Assembly: GCF_042242105.1 (NCBI RefSeq)
Contig: NC_092020.1
Span: forward strand, 21,513,288 to 21,577,287
Origin: Pempheris klunzingeri
Lineage: Eukaryota; Chordata; Actinopteri; Acropomatiformes; Pempheridae
Length of the DNA stretch: 64,000 nucleotides
Direction of reading: 5' to 3'
In this document: positions 34,006-44,020 of the stretch, one piece after another
Numbering within the stretch: the stretch's first letter is position 1
How the letters are laid out: each line of letters opens with the position of its first letter
Translations under genes and position numbers: made by a program
The notes under the pieces: model-generated
Told to the model about the DNA's origin: nothing
The model's database searches: none
What the model saw: only the letters and a program-made list of their open reading frames with translations

Positions 34006-37000
34006 CTCCTCCTCTTTCCCCGCTTCCCGGCGACTGCTTCGTCTCCTTCTTGAGTAATGCAGGAGCCCCACTGTGGCCTCCCACTAACTCCTGCCTGTTC
34101 CCTCCTCCCCTTCTCCACAGAGCTTCACACAAACTGATTCTACTTAACCCCAGAGGTCAGTTTGCTTGAACACCCCCCTCTCAGGGCAGCAAGTGCCCTT
34201 TGAGTCCTGAGAATCTGCGGCAGTAGGGCTACTAAACGCTTCTACCTAACAGCAAACGTCTAAATCTACCATTTGTAGCTGCTAGTCTGTTGTTTGTAGA
34301 CCTGGCAGCTGCCTTGCCAGGGTACTTTGAGCTCAGCGGTAGCGGGGATGCATGGATTCCCCCTCTCGTCCACTCGTCTTGCAATGAAGTGTTTAAATCA
34401 GGGCAGCTGGCTTAGATCTGTGTGGAAGGCTTTCCCTTTTGGGCCTCAGTTCGCATGCGCCCTTGGAGAACCAACACACACACACACCACACACACACAC
34501 ACACACGCCCACTAATGCTCACTGATTTAACCAACCAACCCAGAGGAAGGCGAGAGAGAAGAGGAGGGCAAGGAGGGGGACGTGCAACTTGGACTGTGCC
34601 ACTGAGACCCTTCAGGGCGCCAAGAGCAGCGGCAAGCATGTGAACAGAACCAGTGTTTTCATTCATCCAAGTCTGTTCAAGAGCAAGAAATGAGAGGCGT
34701 AAAAAGAAAGCAGACACAGCCAACTTTTTAGTGAATCACTCAGCGCTATTCATAGGTATGAAATAAAAATGTTAAGTAGAAGCGCCAGCAGACCTCGATG
34801 AAAAAGCCTACAACATGAATGGATGATTTTAATTGCTATTCTCAGCTTCCTCAGAAACAGCTGAGTGGAGGATAAGTGATGGAAGTTCGTGCAAAGTTTG
34901 TTTCTGTTTTCATTCTGGGACCAACAAGGCCATCGATTTGTCAAAATAGCCATGTACTGGTCTGGACTTCTGGGTAAAGGTAACCACATCTGAAACTCGT
35001 GCTGGATCAGAAGAAAGTCAGCTGTGCTCTTGGTTGACGTCATGTTGGTGACTGCCCCCCCCCACGAAACTGGCCAGTGACTGGTCCGAGAAGCATCTTA
35101 CATCCAGCCAGGCCATTTGAGTGACTAAGGCTGGAGACTTGAACAGTTGTAAGACTTGTAGTCAGAATGGGATCCAACCACAGGAAGGGTTCAGATGGTT
35201 TTGGACATCCTTAGGATGCATTTCCTGGGACTGTACACGCATATGAGTCAAGAACTCTCCAAAAAGACGGGACAGTTTATCCAATATTAATGCAGAGTGA
35301 GTTTCGTCACAAAGGAAGTGTGCCAAATATACCATTAGAGACCCATTCACACATGTGCCTTCTTCTCATTAGAGGGCAGCAAAAATGGATTATTGATACA
35401 CCTTCCACAGACAGGCTTTACATCAAACTAGCAACCTTTTCAATCACAAACTTAATCCTCTGACATTCACGGTATGCTTCTGTCTTCTTTGGAACATTTC
35501 AACACACAAAACAATGAGGAGCAATGTGTTGAGCAGACTAAGTCTTGTCACAAACCACCGTGCTGGGAATTCACCTTTTCAAGATGTCAGAATCCAAAAA
35601 GACAAGACAGCCATTGGACTAAAAATGGAGCATGTGAATGCTTGTCGAGGCCTTTTCAGGGTTTGACTGATAATGACCCATCACATTCACATTGCGCGAA
35701 TATTGTAATTAGCGATATGGGTCTCAGTCATTTAATCAGTCATCTAATTTTGCAATTAGAATTGTTGTAGAGAATTTACACGCAATATGGTGGCATGCCC
35801 AAAATGAAATTAACAGGTAATCTCTGAACGTGTGCACGCAGCAGTCTAAGGTTTCCTCACAGACAGTGAAACGTGGACGACGCCTGAACTCTCAGATGTT
35901 TCACCGATTGTTGTGGTGTCCATGTTGTGTTTGTTATGTTATGTCATATCCCACCCTCTCAAGGCCAAACCACTGCTGAGTGATGCGTGAGTCAAAGTTG
36001 TTAATGCCCCAATGTAGAGCCTTCGTAACATTTTTATTCCACTCAACTATCTTTGGAATGCGACAAGGCGCTCGCTCGCTGATCTCAGAGGAAATGAAAG
36101 GTCTCACATGTCGTCGCAACTGACTCCATCTTTCCATTATTCTAAGCAGTCTTTTTAATGTAAGTTTTTCAGACTGCAGGGAACATTTTCAATTGATGTC
36201 CTTTCATGTCTTTACATTTATTCAAAAGTATTGTTAGATAAGCCAAAAATCCCTGGATGAATCTCAATGAACTTTAAATGAATTTTAGGCTTCAGAGTCT
36301 GGTGGCTTGGTAGTATTCCTGTGACCTTTCAATGATCATGTAGGAAGGGGAAATGTAAGCTAAAAATAAGGTTTCTAGACTAACTAAAACAACCTGTGGA
36401 ACTTGTACTTAGCCTTAGTTCACTTTTTTAAAAAAAGGGCAGGGTCTAATGAGACTTAGCCAAAAACATTTGATCTTTCTGGAGGCGTTCTCTCTCTGGC
36501 CAACCTGGAGACGCATAAGGAAGCACGGGCAAATATCGTAAAGGAAGTGTACTTAGCGAGACTTAAAGGACATACTGGCGCAACAAAATTCCTCCCATGC
36601 TCCATGAGAGGGAAATTGAATTGTGATTTTGGACGTGTACCATTTGTTTTCCCTGGCTGAACGGAGCATGAAGGTGTGCATAAGGTCATGCTGAAGCGGT
36701 GTCAGCTAAATCAGACTTGGTTAATGAAAAAATAAATAAACTGAGCTTTAGGCCCTATAAGAATAGTACGCAGCACCTTAGACACGCTAACTAAAATCTA
36801 AATGTAAATATATACAGTATATCATTACAGACAGAATATGTATTTTTTAAACACACTATGCTCATTTGTCGTGGCTTTCCATTATCACTTATTATTATCA
36901 CTTATTCCAAAATCACTTTAGATGAGAGTCACATACACCTTAGTGTCATATAATCATCTGTCTCCCCCACATGGTAGAAAATAGGTACTAAAACACTTCT

Positions 37001-37046
37001 TTGTCTGATTGATGACAAAAAAAAAAAAGGAAGAATATAAAAACAC
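34006..37046. other. fgf2-bbs12 intergenic interval
   Basis: It contains the fgf2 5' region and promoter, whose start site I cannot place, then roughly 2.5 kb of AT-rich sequence. No convincing exon, RNA gene or classified repeat apart from the CA tract at 34473-34506. The two genes run in the same direction, so fgf2 lies downstream of bbs12. Confidence 0.6.
34473..34506. repeat. (CA)n microsatellite
   Basis: CA run with one CCA interruption, about 470 bp upstream of the fgf2 ATG. Confidence 0.9.
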
Positions 37047-37052
37047 TTTATT
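37047..37052 (-). terminator. bbs12 poly(A) signal
   Basis: AATAAA on the minus strand, about 150 bp after the bbs12 stop codon. Confidence 0.65.
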
Positions 37053-37198
37053 CTATTTTCACACTGTACATGTCATAAAAAAACACTTAATTTTACATGT
37101 AAACATGTTTGCAGTCAAAATAAACAACAGAAACTTACAAAAAATAAGATTTGGAGAGTTATGAAGTCAAATCATTCTCCCAAGATTCTGCATGAATC

Positions 37199-39139
37199 TC
37201 ATAACATCATCAGATTTTCCTGTGTGCAGTCAGTATTTTGGCCACAGCTTGTGGTGACCTCTGCATCAGCCTGTAGGACCAGGAAAACCAGATCTAAGGC
37301 TTTCCTCCATGCTTCCTGCTTCACACTCAGATTATCATAGATCTTAACTGCTGGTACTTCACTGGACTTCAAGGGGGAAGAAACTGATCCACCCTCTAGT
37401 TCGCCTTCCAGGAGAAGTTGTGGGAACTTTGCAGCAATGCCTAGACTTTCATTATAGTCCTGCAGTTGTTGGCTCACTGCAGTCCTGGCTCTGATCTTTG
37501 AAAGCCTTCCTGTGTTAACCATTACAGTGGATATGTAATCTATTAAACCATCTGCCATGAGGTGCAACACTACACCCCTGTAAGGGTTAGCTGCTGCTCC
37601 CGCTTTGGTGTTTTGGACAAGGTCGCCATTTCTCTCTCTACAATGCTTGACATGGTGCTCCGCTTGCTTTTGAAGGTGATGAACACAAAGCATCTCTGTC
37701 ACTCCAGCTCCAGGAAGGAGGGCTTTGTCTTTCAGCACGTGGTGTAAACGATAAGCACATGCCCAAAACTGATCCTCCAGGGCCTGCAGCTTGCCATGTA
37801 CGCAGCTAGTGAGGATCACTGTGACCAAGTCGCTGTTCCCACCAGTGGAAATATTCACAGTTGTCGAAGGCTTCCCGTCATGGCCACTGAGGTCCCTCCA
37901 TATCCCAACTCTCAGCCCTCTGCCAACACAATGCTTACTCAACTGTGTGGCATACGTCACTAGGACAGCCCCTGTTGCATTAGCAAATGCCTTCAAAACA
38001 GAAGCCTTGACTTTTTCCACCACAAGTATATGATGTCTACAACAGCGTTCAATCACTTTCTCACTAACAAGCCCGCTGACCAGAATCAGGTTCACTTCCA
38101 GGTTCAACAGGAGCGTCACAACCTTTTGTAGCCACTCCTCCTCTTTGCTTGAACTTGACAAATCTGACCCGTCACTGATGGACTTTATACCTGTTGGCCT
38201 GTTAAAGCCAAGATGGCGATAGGTATTTGATAAGTCTCCATTGAGCAGAGCGACATTCAGGTGCTGTTCTTTTAAGTGATACGCAACTGAAGCCTGTTCA
38301 GCAGATAACAGAACAATACAGCCTGGTAAAACACACGCATGGTCCTCTGGTAAACCAGGTAGCACACAAGTCACCACTTTAGTAACATCAAATATGGAAC
38401 AGCTGACATCTTTCTGATTATTTTTGGACTGTATTCGGCTGGCTTCGAGTACTAAATTCATTGCATCGATACAACCGTGGCTCAATCCCTGACCAATATG
38501 TGGAATGTCAGGAAGCTTCGGTACTGTGGAGACATTTTCAGACTTGGCCTCACAAAAATGTCTGCTGAGCTTTAGTTTCCTGTGTCCAGTGGCATTTAGA
38601 GTCTTCTGAACAACTTCTGTTGTCCCCTGCAGGTGGTTTGATGCCCGTGAAGCCCCCACAATGACTTTCTTTGACAGTTGAAGTCCTAAACCATGTGACA
38701 TTGCGGTGCACCCCTGTGATTGCTCCCCACTTAGACCCTCAGTCAAGATGCTGCATTTCCTGCAAACATCCAAGCATATATCCATCCCTTCAGACATAGC
38801 TGAGATAATGTGTGCTACTGAAATTCCTTTCTGAATGCACTCCAGAGCAGCACGACTCCACACTCCTGCAAAAAACAGCAGGCATCCTGACCCCGTATGA
38901 TAGACCTTCTGATGGGATTGAATGGTCTCGTAAACCAGCTGGCCCACAGCGCAGGTCAGCTCCAGGTTCTCGAAGATTCGGAAACACGAGCATACAAGAG
39001 TGGACTCCCCACTCGTGTCATCTTGGATAAACTTGTACTTTTTATTGGGACCCAAAGAGGAATGTATGAGTCCTGCCAGCGCTGAGAGCCTCTGCAGTCC
39101 AACATGTTGTCGATTGTTTATAATTGTACTTCCCAGCAT
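37199..39139 (-). CDS. bbs12: BBS12, chaperonin-like Bardet-Biedl syndrome protein
   Basis: BBS12 is a diverged group II chaperonin relative. With MKKS, BBS10 and CCT subunits it assembles the BBSome, which moves cargo in primary cilia. One uninterrupted coding exon encodes 646 residues (human about 710), as in mammals where all coding sequence lies in one exon. Family landmarks: NNRQHVGLQRLSALAGL near the start, HTGSGCLLFFAGVWS (about 80-95), CVLPGLPEDHACVLPG (about 265-280), GDLSNTYRHLGFNRP (about 305-320) and the C-terminal EAWRKALDLVFLVLQADAE. A splice acceptor lies 12 bases before the ATG (TTCAG at 39152-39156), so a 5' exon exists. It is the neighbour of cetn4, with which it shares a ciliary-type promoter. 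Confidence 0.95.
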   Translation of the reverse strand: MLGSTIINNRQHVGLQRLSALAGLIHSSLGPNKKYKFIQDDTSGESTLVCSCFRIFENLELTCAVGQLVYETIQSHQKVYHTGSGCLLFFAGVWSRAALECIQKGISVAHIISAMSEGMDICLDVCRKCSILTEGLSGEQSQGCTAMSHGLGLQLSKKVIVGASRASNHLQGTTEVVQKTLNATGHRKLKLSRHFCEAKSENVSTVPKLPDIPHIGQGLSHGCIDAMNLVLEASRIQSKNNQKDVSCSIFDVTKVVTCVLPGLPEDHACVLPGCIVLLSAEQASVAYHLKEQHLNVALLNGDLSNTYRHLGFNRPTGIKSISDGSDLSSSSKEEEWLQKVVTLLLNLEVNLILVSGLVSEKVIERCCRHHILVVEKVKASVLKAFANATGAVLVTYATQLSKHCVGRGLRVGIWRDLSGHDGKPSTTVNISTGGNSDLVTVILTSCVHGKLQALEDQFWACAYRLHHVLKDKALLPGAGVTEMLCVHHLQKQAEHHVKHCRERNGDLVQNTKAGAAANPYRGVVLHLMADGLIDYISTVMVNTGRLSKIRARTAVSQQLQDYNESLGIAAKFPQLLLEGELEGGSVSSPLKSSEVPAVKIYDNLSVKQEAWRKALDLVFLVLQADAEVTTSCGQNTDCTQENLMML

Positions 39140-39599
39140 TGCGTGAGATGCCTGAATTGCAGAAAGACAAGAATTTGTTTTAATTTTGTTAATCTTTTAC
39201 CAAGTAAAGATGGTTTGTGTTCCATTTCAGCCACATACTGTAATGGTACTTTTTAGTTCAACATCATCTGACAGCTTTAAGTAACAAGTTACGATACAGA
39301 TTCAGATGTTACATACAAAAACATGTGACCAGCTGATAAAATATGGTGCATTGTCATATAAAAAAACGCAACAGTAATAGAGAGGTGAGAGATGCAGCTC
39401 AACAGGCTTGCAATTAGCCCATAAACCACACAGGCAAGCTAGCAAGCTAACGTTCATGTGTTCAGATAAAAATTTGCCTCTAAAAATTTGCCTCTAAATT
39501 CTGCCGGTCCATAATGAGGCAACAGTCAACTAAAACCACAGGGGTGTCTCCAAATGATGCAAAACAAACTTTACCTAACCATAAAGAGTATAATGTTAC

Positions 39600-39660
39600 C
39601 TTCATTTTATCATGTATGACAGTTGCATCTGCTCCCACTGCCACGGCTCCAACGATTAAG
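39600..39660 (-). other. Probable bbs12 5' exon with upstream ATGs
   Basis: A minus-strand GT donor (AAG|GTAACA) ends the exon at 39600. Its 5' limit is unknown. Joining to the acceptor at 39151 gives ATG AAG | GCA TCT CAC GCA ATG, so an in-frame ATG at 39603-39605 would add six residues (MKASHA). A nine-codon upstream frame starts at 39628 and its TGA overlaps that ATG (ATGA). Confidence 0.5.
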
Positions 39661-39913
39661 CATTGCGCATGCGTATTTGTGTCGTGGTTGCTTGGAGACA
39701 AGAAACGATCTCAACCATTGGCGGATACACTTATAGCCCGCCCATTGCGTTTTGCAATTGGCTACTACGGTTGCGTCACGGTACGCTCGCGGCTTCCATT
39801 GGCTGTCTCTCACGTCATTTGGCAGAAAACAGTAGGGCCGTTGCTGCTTGTTTTGTTGACATCCGATTATCAGACACACCGCTGAAACTTTCCCGGCTGA
39901 ATCACAAATTTAA
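39661..39913. promoter_or_regulatory. bbs12/cetn4 bidirectional promoter
   Basis: A GC-rich interval between two divergent genes. It holds an NRF1-type site (TGCGCATGCG, 39664-39673), an RFX X-box (39687-39699), ATTGG (inverted CCAAT) boxes at 39717, 39757 and 39798 spaced 40 and 41 bp apart, and a CRE half-site (GCGTCACG, about 39773-39780). There is no TATA box. RFX plus NF-Y sites are typical of ciliary gene promoters, which suits a BBS gene paired with a centrin gene. Confidence 0.75.
39687..39699 (+). promoter_or_regulatory. RFX X-box motif
   Basis: GTTGCTTGGAGAC matches the X-box consensus RYYNYY-N-RRNRAC at every constrained position. RFX factors use this motif to switch on ciliary genes. 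Confidence 0.65.
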
Positions 39914-42231
39914 ATGGTAAACCTTCAAAGTATTGTCATGTATGAAATGTACGCTGTGTTAACTTTTTACAAAGCTTACGGGACTTATCGTGAAAAGCTG
40001 GCGCGCAGTTTAAAAAACGCGTTTGGTGTCGTGGAAGCTAACGTTAGCTAGCATGTTCGTTACAGTTGATTAAAACGTAAAAAAAACCACACACACACAC
40101 ACACACACACACACACCACCTGTCAGGTCCCTCTCTGCTGCACCTGCTAAGTGACTACCTTGTATCCTTTGTCAGGCTTCAGGTTACCGAAAACCAGCTT
40201 CTTCTGCCGGTCAAAGGAAAAAAACAGGTCCCAAAATCGACCTGACTGAGGAGCAAAGGCAAGAAATTAAGGAGGCTTTTGATCTCTTTGATACAGATGG
40301 CAGTGGAACAATAGACGTGAAGGAGCTGAAGGTCAGTTCCTTGTTTGGTATGCCTCTGGTCAGTTCAAGTGTATGTATAAACTAGCAGTGTTAACAAATA
40401 CCCTGATAACACATATTTCCGCAACAGGTTGCCATGAGAGCTCTTGGGTTTGAACCAAAGAAAGAAGAAATCAAGAAGATGATTGCAGACATTGATAAAG
40501 AGGGCTCTGGAACAATTGACTTCAACGACTTTATCAGTATGATGTCACTGAAAATGGTGAGTGTTATACAAACGCTGTATGCAGAAAAACCCTTAATGTC
40601 TTACAAATTGAAAACCACATTTCTAGCCCCTGAGAGATTCGGTTTAACAACCTCTAAAGGCACAAATCTGTGTCTGGCATCTCATCACTTTTGGTTGGAA
40701 GTTGCTGTTAAAACAACAGTATCCCTAATCTTTCGCAGAAAGATCCAGTGTTAGACGTAGTGTTTAAACATGGAGAGATACCATTGGTCTAAAATACCCT
40801 ACATTTTTGAAGAATGCATTTTTAGTAAGATGCGGGTTGTGCAAACCCTAGTTGTAATGTGTCAATCGTTTTGTGTTTCATTGTTAATAGACAGAAAAGG
40901 ACACCAAAGAAGAGATTCTGAAAGCTTTTCGGCTATTCGATGATGACTGCACGGGAAAAATCTCATTCAAAAATCTCAAGAGAGTTGCTAAGGAGCTGGG
41001 TGAAACTCTCACAGATGAAGAATTAAAGGTACTGTAGTCTCTGATGACATTCAGTGTTTCCCATATTTTACATGTATATTTAGTTGTTTTTGTCCCTACC
41101 CTTCACAATCATGAGCATCACAAGTCATTTCTTAATCTGTGGCAAATGTTTAACCTGGAGAGTTTATTTTCCTTAGACTGCTCTGATGAAAATAAACTCC
41201 CCGGTATGTTTGATAATAGAGAGTAGTTTAAGTAAAATACTAGTTTCCGTTATTCTACCTTTGCACAGAATGCATGCACTAGGTATTTTTCACATTCTTT
41301 TATAAGGAATATGGTTCAGTATGTGCAAGAACACATTTTTGTCCATGTTTGTCCACTGATTGTGAACCACCTGGTGGCCAAGAACAGGTGGTGAACAGGC
41401 TGCAATGTAATCCTTCGAGGCAATTGAGTCCAATCAAAGTACGTCCATTAACGGTGCTTGTTTTTGCCATTGGCAGACTCAGATAGTAATTCAGTGTCCG
41501 ACAAAATTATGGAAAGGATCCCTTCAGAGATAGACCTGTAAGATCCTTTCTATTCAACCAGAAATGGCCGTTAGATGGCTCATTTCAAAGCCACCAGACA
41601 AAATCAGTCATTTGTGTTAGTTTGGATTCAACACAATGTTTGATGAATCCAACTCCCGTGTTCTGAGAGGCAAAGTCACTGTTTTTGTCACTTGTTTTTG
41701 GCGGGTTTGAGTAGCGCAATACAATGGCTGTTTCTGATTCCAAAAGTTTATTACCTATCAGTCATTTCCAACCTAGAATATGAAAAAACAGGGCCCAGGT
41801 TTATTATCCTTTAATAGTGCATGGCTCATTACATGGCCTTATATATTATACTCAGCCTTAGCATAAAACAACACCGATACTTTTCTCTCTCTCTCTATTC
41901 GCACTTCCCCATACAGTTATGTTCCTACACGTGACACGTAAAATACCACATTGTTGTTACTTGAGGCTGGTTCCTCCTAAGGAACTTGGGCCCCGAGATA
42001 CCCTGCACGACGCATGTTGCCAGTCCAAGTGAGAATGAGGGTTTTTCCGGCCCGTCACGTATGATGATGCGTAGCTTTCAGTGCTGGATTCACTCGTAAC
42101 TTTTTCGATACTGCAGTAGACATTGTTTCTTATCCTTTTAGGAAATGATTGATGAGGCGGACCGAGATGGAGACGGCGAGGTCAGCGAGCAGGAGTTCTT
42201 GAGGATAATGAGGAAGACCAACCTTTACTGA
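39914..42231 (+). CDS. cetn4: Centrin, CETN4 orthologue
   Basis: Centrins are EF-hand calcium-binding proteins of centrioles and basal bodies. Five exons: 39914-39916, 40176-40331, 40428-40556, 40891-41028 and 42142-42231, all phase 0, giving 171 residues (CETN2 has 172). Exon 1 contributes only the ATG; exon 2 starts ASGYRKP. A basic N-terminal tail is followed by four EF-hands: [12 protein letters not shown] (40-51), [12 protein letters not shown] (76-87), [12 protein letters not shown] (113-124) and [12 protein letters not shown] (149-160). Loop 3 ends in Asn, as in CETN2, and loop 2 in Asp. The C-terminus is RKTNLY. Assignment to CETN4 rather than CETN2 rests on position: the human CETN4P pseudogene sits beside BBS12. 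Here every exon is intact. Confidence 0.94.
40087..40117. repeat. (CA)n microsatellite in cetn4 intron 1
   Basis: About 15 CA units inside a 259-bp intron, roughly 60 bp before the exon 2 acceptor. Confidence 0.9.
41330..41765. repeat. Possible dispersed repeat in cetn4 intron 4
   Basis: Strings such as CATTTCAAAGCCACCAGAC, GTTAGTTTGGATTCAACACA and TGTTTTTGGCGGGTTTGAGT resemble a fish interspersed repeat I remember, but I cannot name the family and saw no second copy in the window. Confidence 0.3.
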
Positions 42232-42330
42232 GCCTGCTGAGTGTGTTACAGTCTTGATCTGGGACCCTTTTTAAGATTCACCATTACAGTTTATACAGTA
42301 GCTTTTTGGGGCAGATTTGTTAAGTGTGTA

Positions 42331-42336
42331 AATAAA
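42331..42336 (+). terminator. cetn4 poly(A) signal
   Basis: AATAAA 100 bp after the stop codon; a second AATAAA follows near 42379. Confidence 0.7.
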
Positions 42337-42636
42337 TATTTTAACATGCTTTGTTTGCAGAGATTTTTCTACAACAAAAATAAATATATTTCATCCTAGT
42401 TGATTTGCCTGTTACTTCTACATATACCTTAGTTTGTCAGCATCACTATTGTACTTACATTGCATATAAACATGCAGTGTTTCCAATCAAAACATGCTTC
42501 TTTAGATTCACAGTGGGTTATAATATCTCTTACATCAAACTTTGGGCAGTAACTGTGAAAATACTAGTGCTGTAGTTTCTAAAATCTCAGTGAAGTAAAT
42601 CTTTAGTACCTGTTTTGCGCTGCAGTGTCATGCACT

Positions 42637-43219
42637 GCATGTGACCATGTCAATGGTCAAAATAAAGCACAAAACTTTCCACTTTCCACCTGATGTTCCT
42701 TCACTTTCGCAATCGGTGGCAAGCATCCTCAGAATAATAGACAGCCGTCTGACGGCTCGGAAAAACACGTCACTGCAGTATCCTGTTTTGTGCCGCCATT
42801 GACCATTGACATGGTCAGATGCAGGATAACATACAGTGAAAGTCATATGACTAAGCCGACGTTCACTAAACCAGAGGTGTTGTTACTGTAGGCTGAAATG
42901 ACGAGTGTGAACATGAGATGAGTGGCTGAGTAAAAGTCACTCTCACTCTCAAGATGCAGTACGACGCTGTCTTACCTACACGTTGTGATCATCTTGTAGG
43001 AAAGATGCTCCTGCTGATTAATTGTAATATACAGCGGAAGTCTGGTTTTGGCCTAAACGACATACCTTTTTAAAATAAACAGGATACTGCAGTGACGTGT
43101 TTTTCCGAACCGTCAGACGGCTGTTTATTATTTTGAGGATGCTTGCCACTGATTGTGAAAGTTGTGATAACCTGTTCTAGACAGCGAAGGAACATCAGGT
43201 GGAAAGTATGAAAGTTTTG
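42637..43219. repeat. Large nested foldback (inverted-repeat) element
   Basis: The main arms, 42669-42790 and 43077-43219, are inverted copies. Both contain CCACCTGATGTTCCTTC, GTGGCAAGCATCCTC, ACAGCCGTCTGACGG and CACGTCACTGCAGTATCCTG (or their complements). The right arm has an extra block of about 22 bp. A smaller inverted pair (42637-42660 and 42799-42822, TGACCATGTCAATGGTCA) brackets the left arm. No open frame of note; it looks like a non-autonomous foldback DNA element or MITE. Confidence 0.75.
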
Positions 43220-44000
43220 TCCTGAAATGAGATATCCGTTTTTAGAAAAATATTCCATATGTAAAATGATTGATAGCATAAAAAAAAAAGAAATATGAGC
43301 ACATTCAAAGAAACGTAGATTTCCAAAATCTTAACTTTAGCAGACTAGTTCCTCAAAGTTGTTAATGATACTTAATGATAATACTTTTTATTCTTGAACA
43401 TGTGACTTGAACAAGTATTTTCTTAAACCTAAGAAACATCTATAGGCCTGGCTGCATGTCTGCTGTTTTACTAAAGACTTCTCTTCATTGTGAACAAAAC
43501 TAGAGTGCCAGAATGTGGAATTTATGTGAATTCCTTTCTCGACGTATTTCTGTTGAGCTGAAACTTGGAAGTGGCATAAATGATCCAAATCACGAGGCCA
43601 ATATTTCAAAGGTTCACTTCATGTAACCCACCTATGACTAAAATCCATCCACCTTCGAGGAGTTCAAAGTAGACCACACGGCAGAGCAGGAAAACAGTGC
43701 TGACGCTCACTTTGAGTGGACACAGACTGTTATGAATTGGCACCTTAATGAATTATGTCCTGATATTCAGGAAAAAAAAGACGCCCTCTTAAAGCTCTTT
43801 GAGGGACTCCCCGTCACAAACTAACCTTCAATCACTTTGTCAGTAAGTGTTGATTTAGTGTTAAGTTACACGTTTTCGTGGATTTCAACAGCTTTCATCC
43901 AAAAATCACAACTATTAAGTTTGAGAGGATCCTGATAATTCACTGGTATTTCAAAGCCTTAGAAGTTTATATGAAAAATGCATTACTTTATTACAAAGGA

Positions 44001-44020
44001 GGGTTAGGGTTAGGGTTAGG
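44001..44020. repeat. Short interstitial TTAGGG tract
   Basis: Just over three telomere-type units (GGGTTAGGGTTAGGGTTAGG). Confidence 0.8.
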
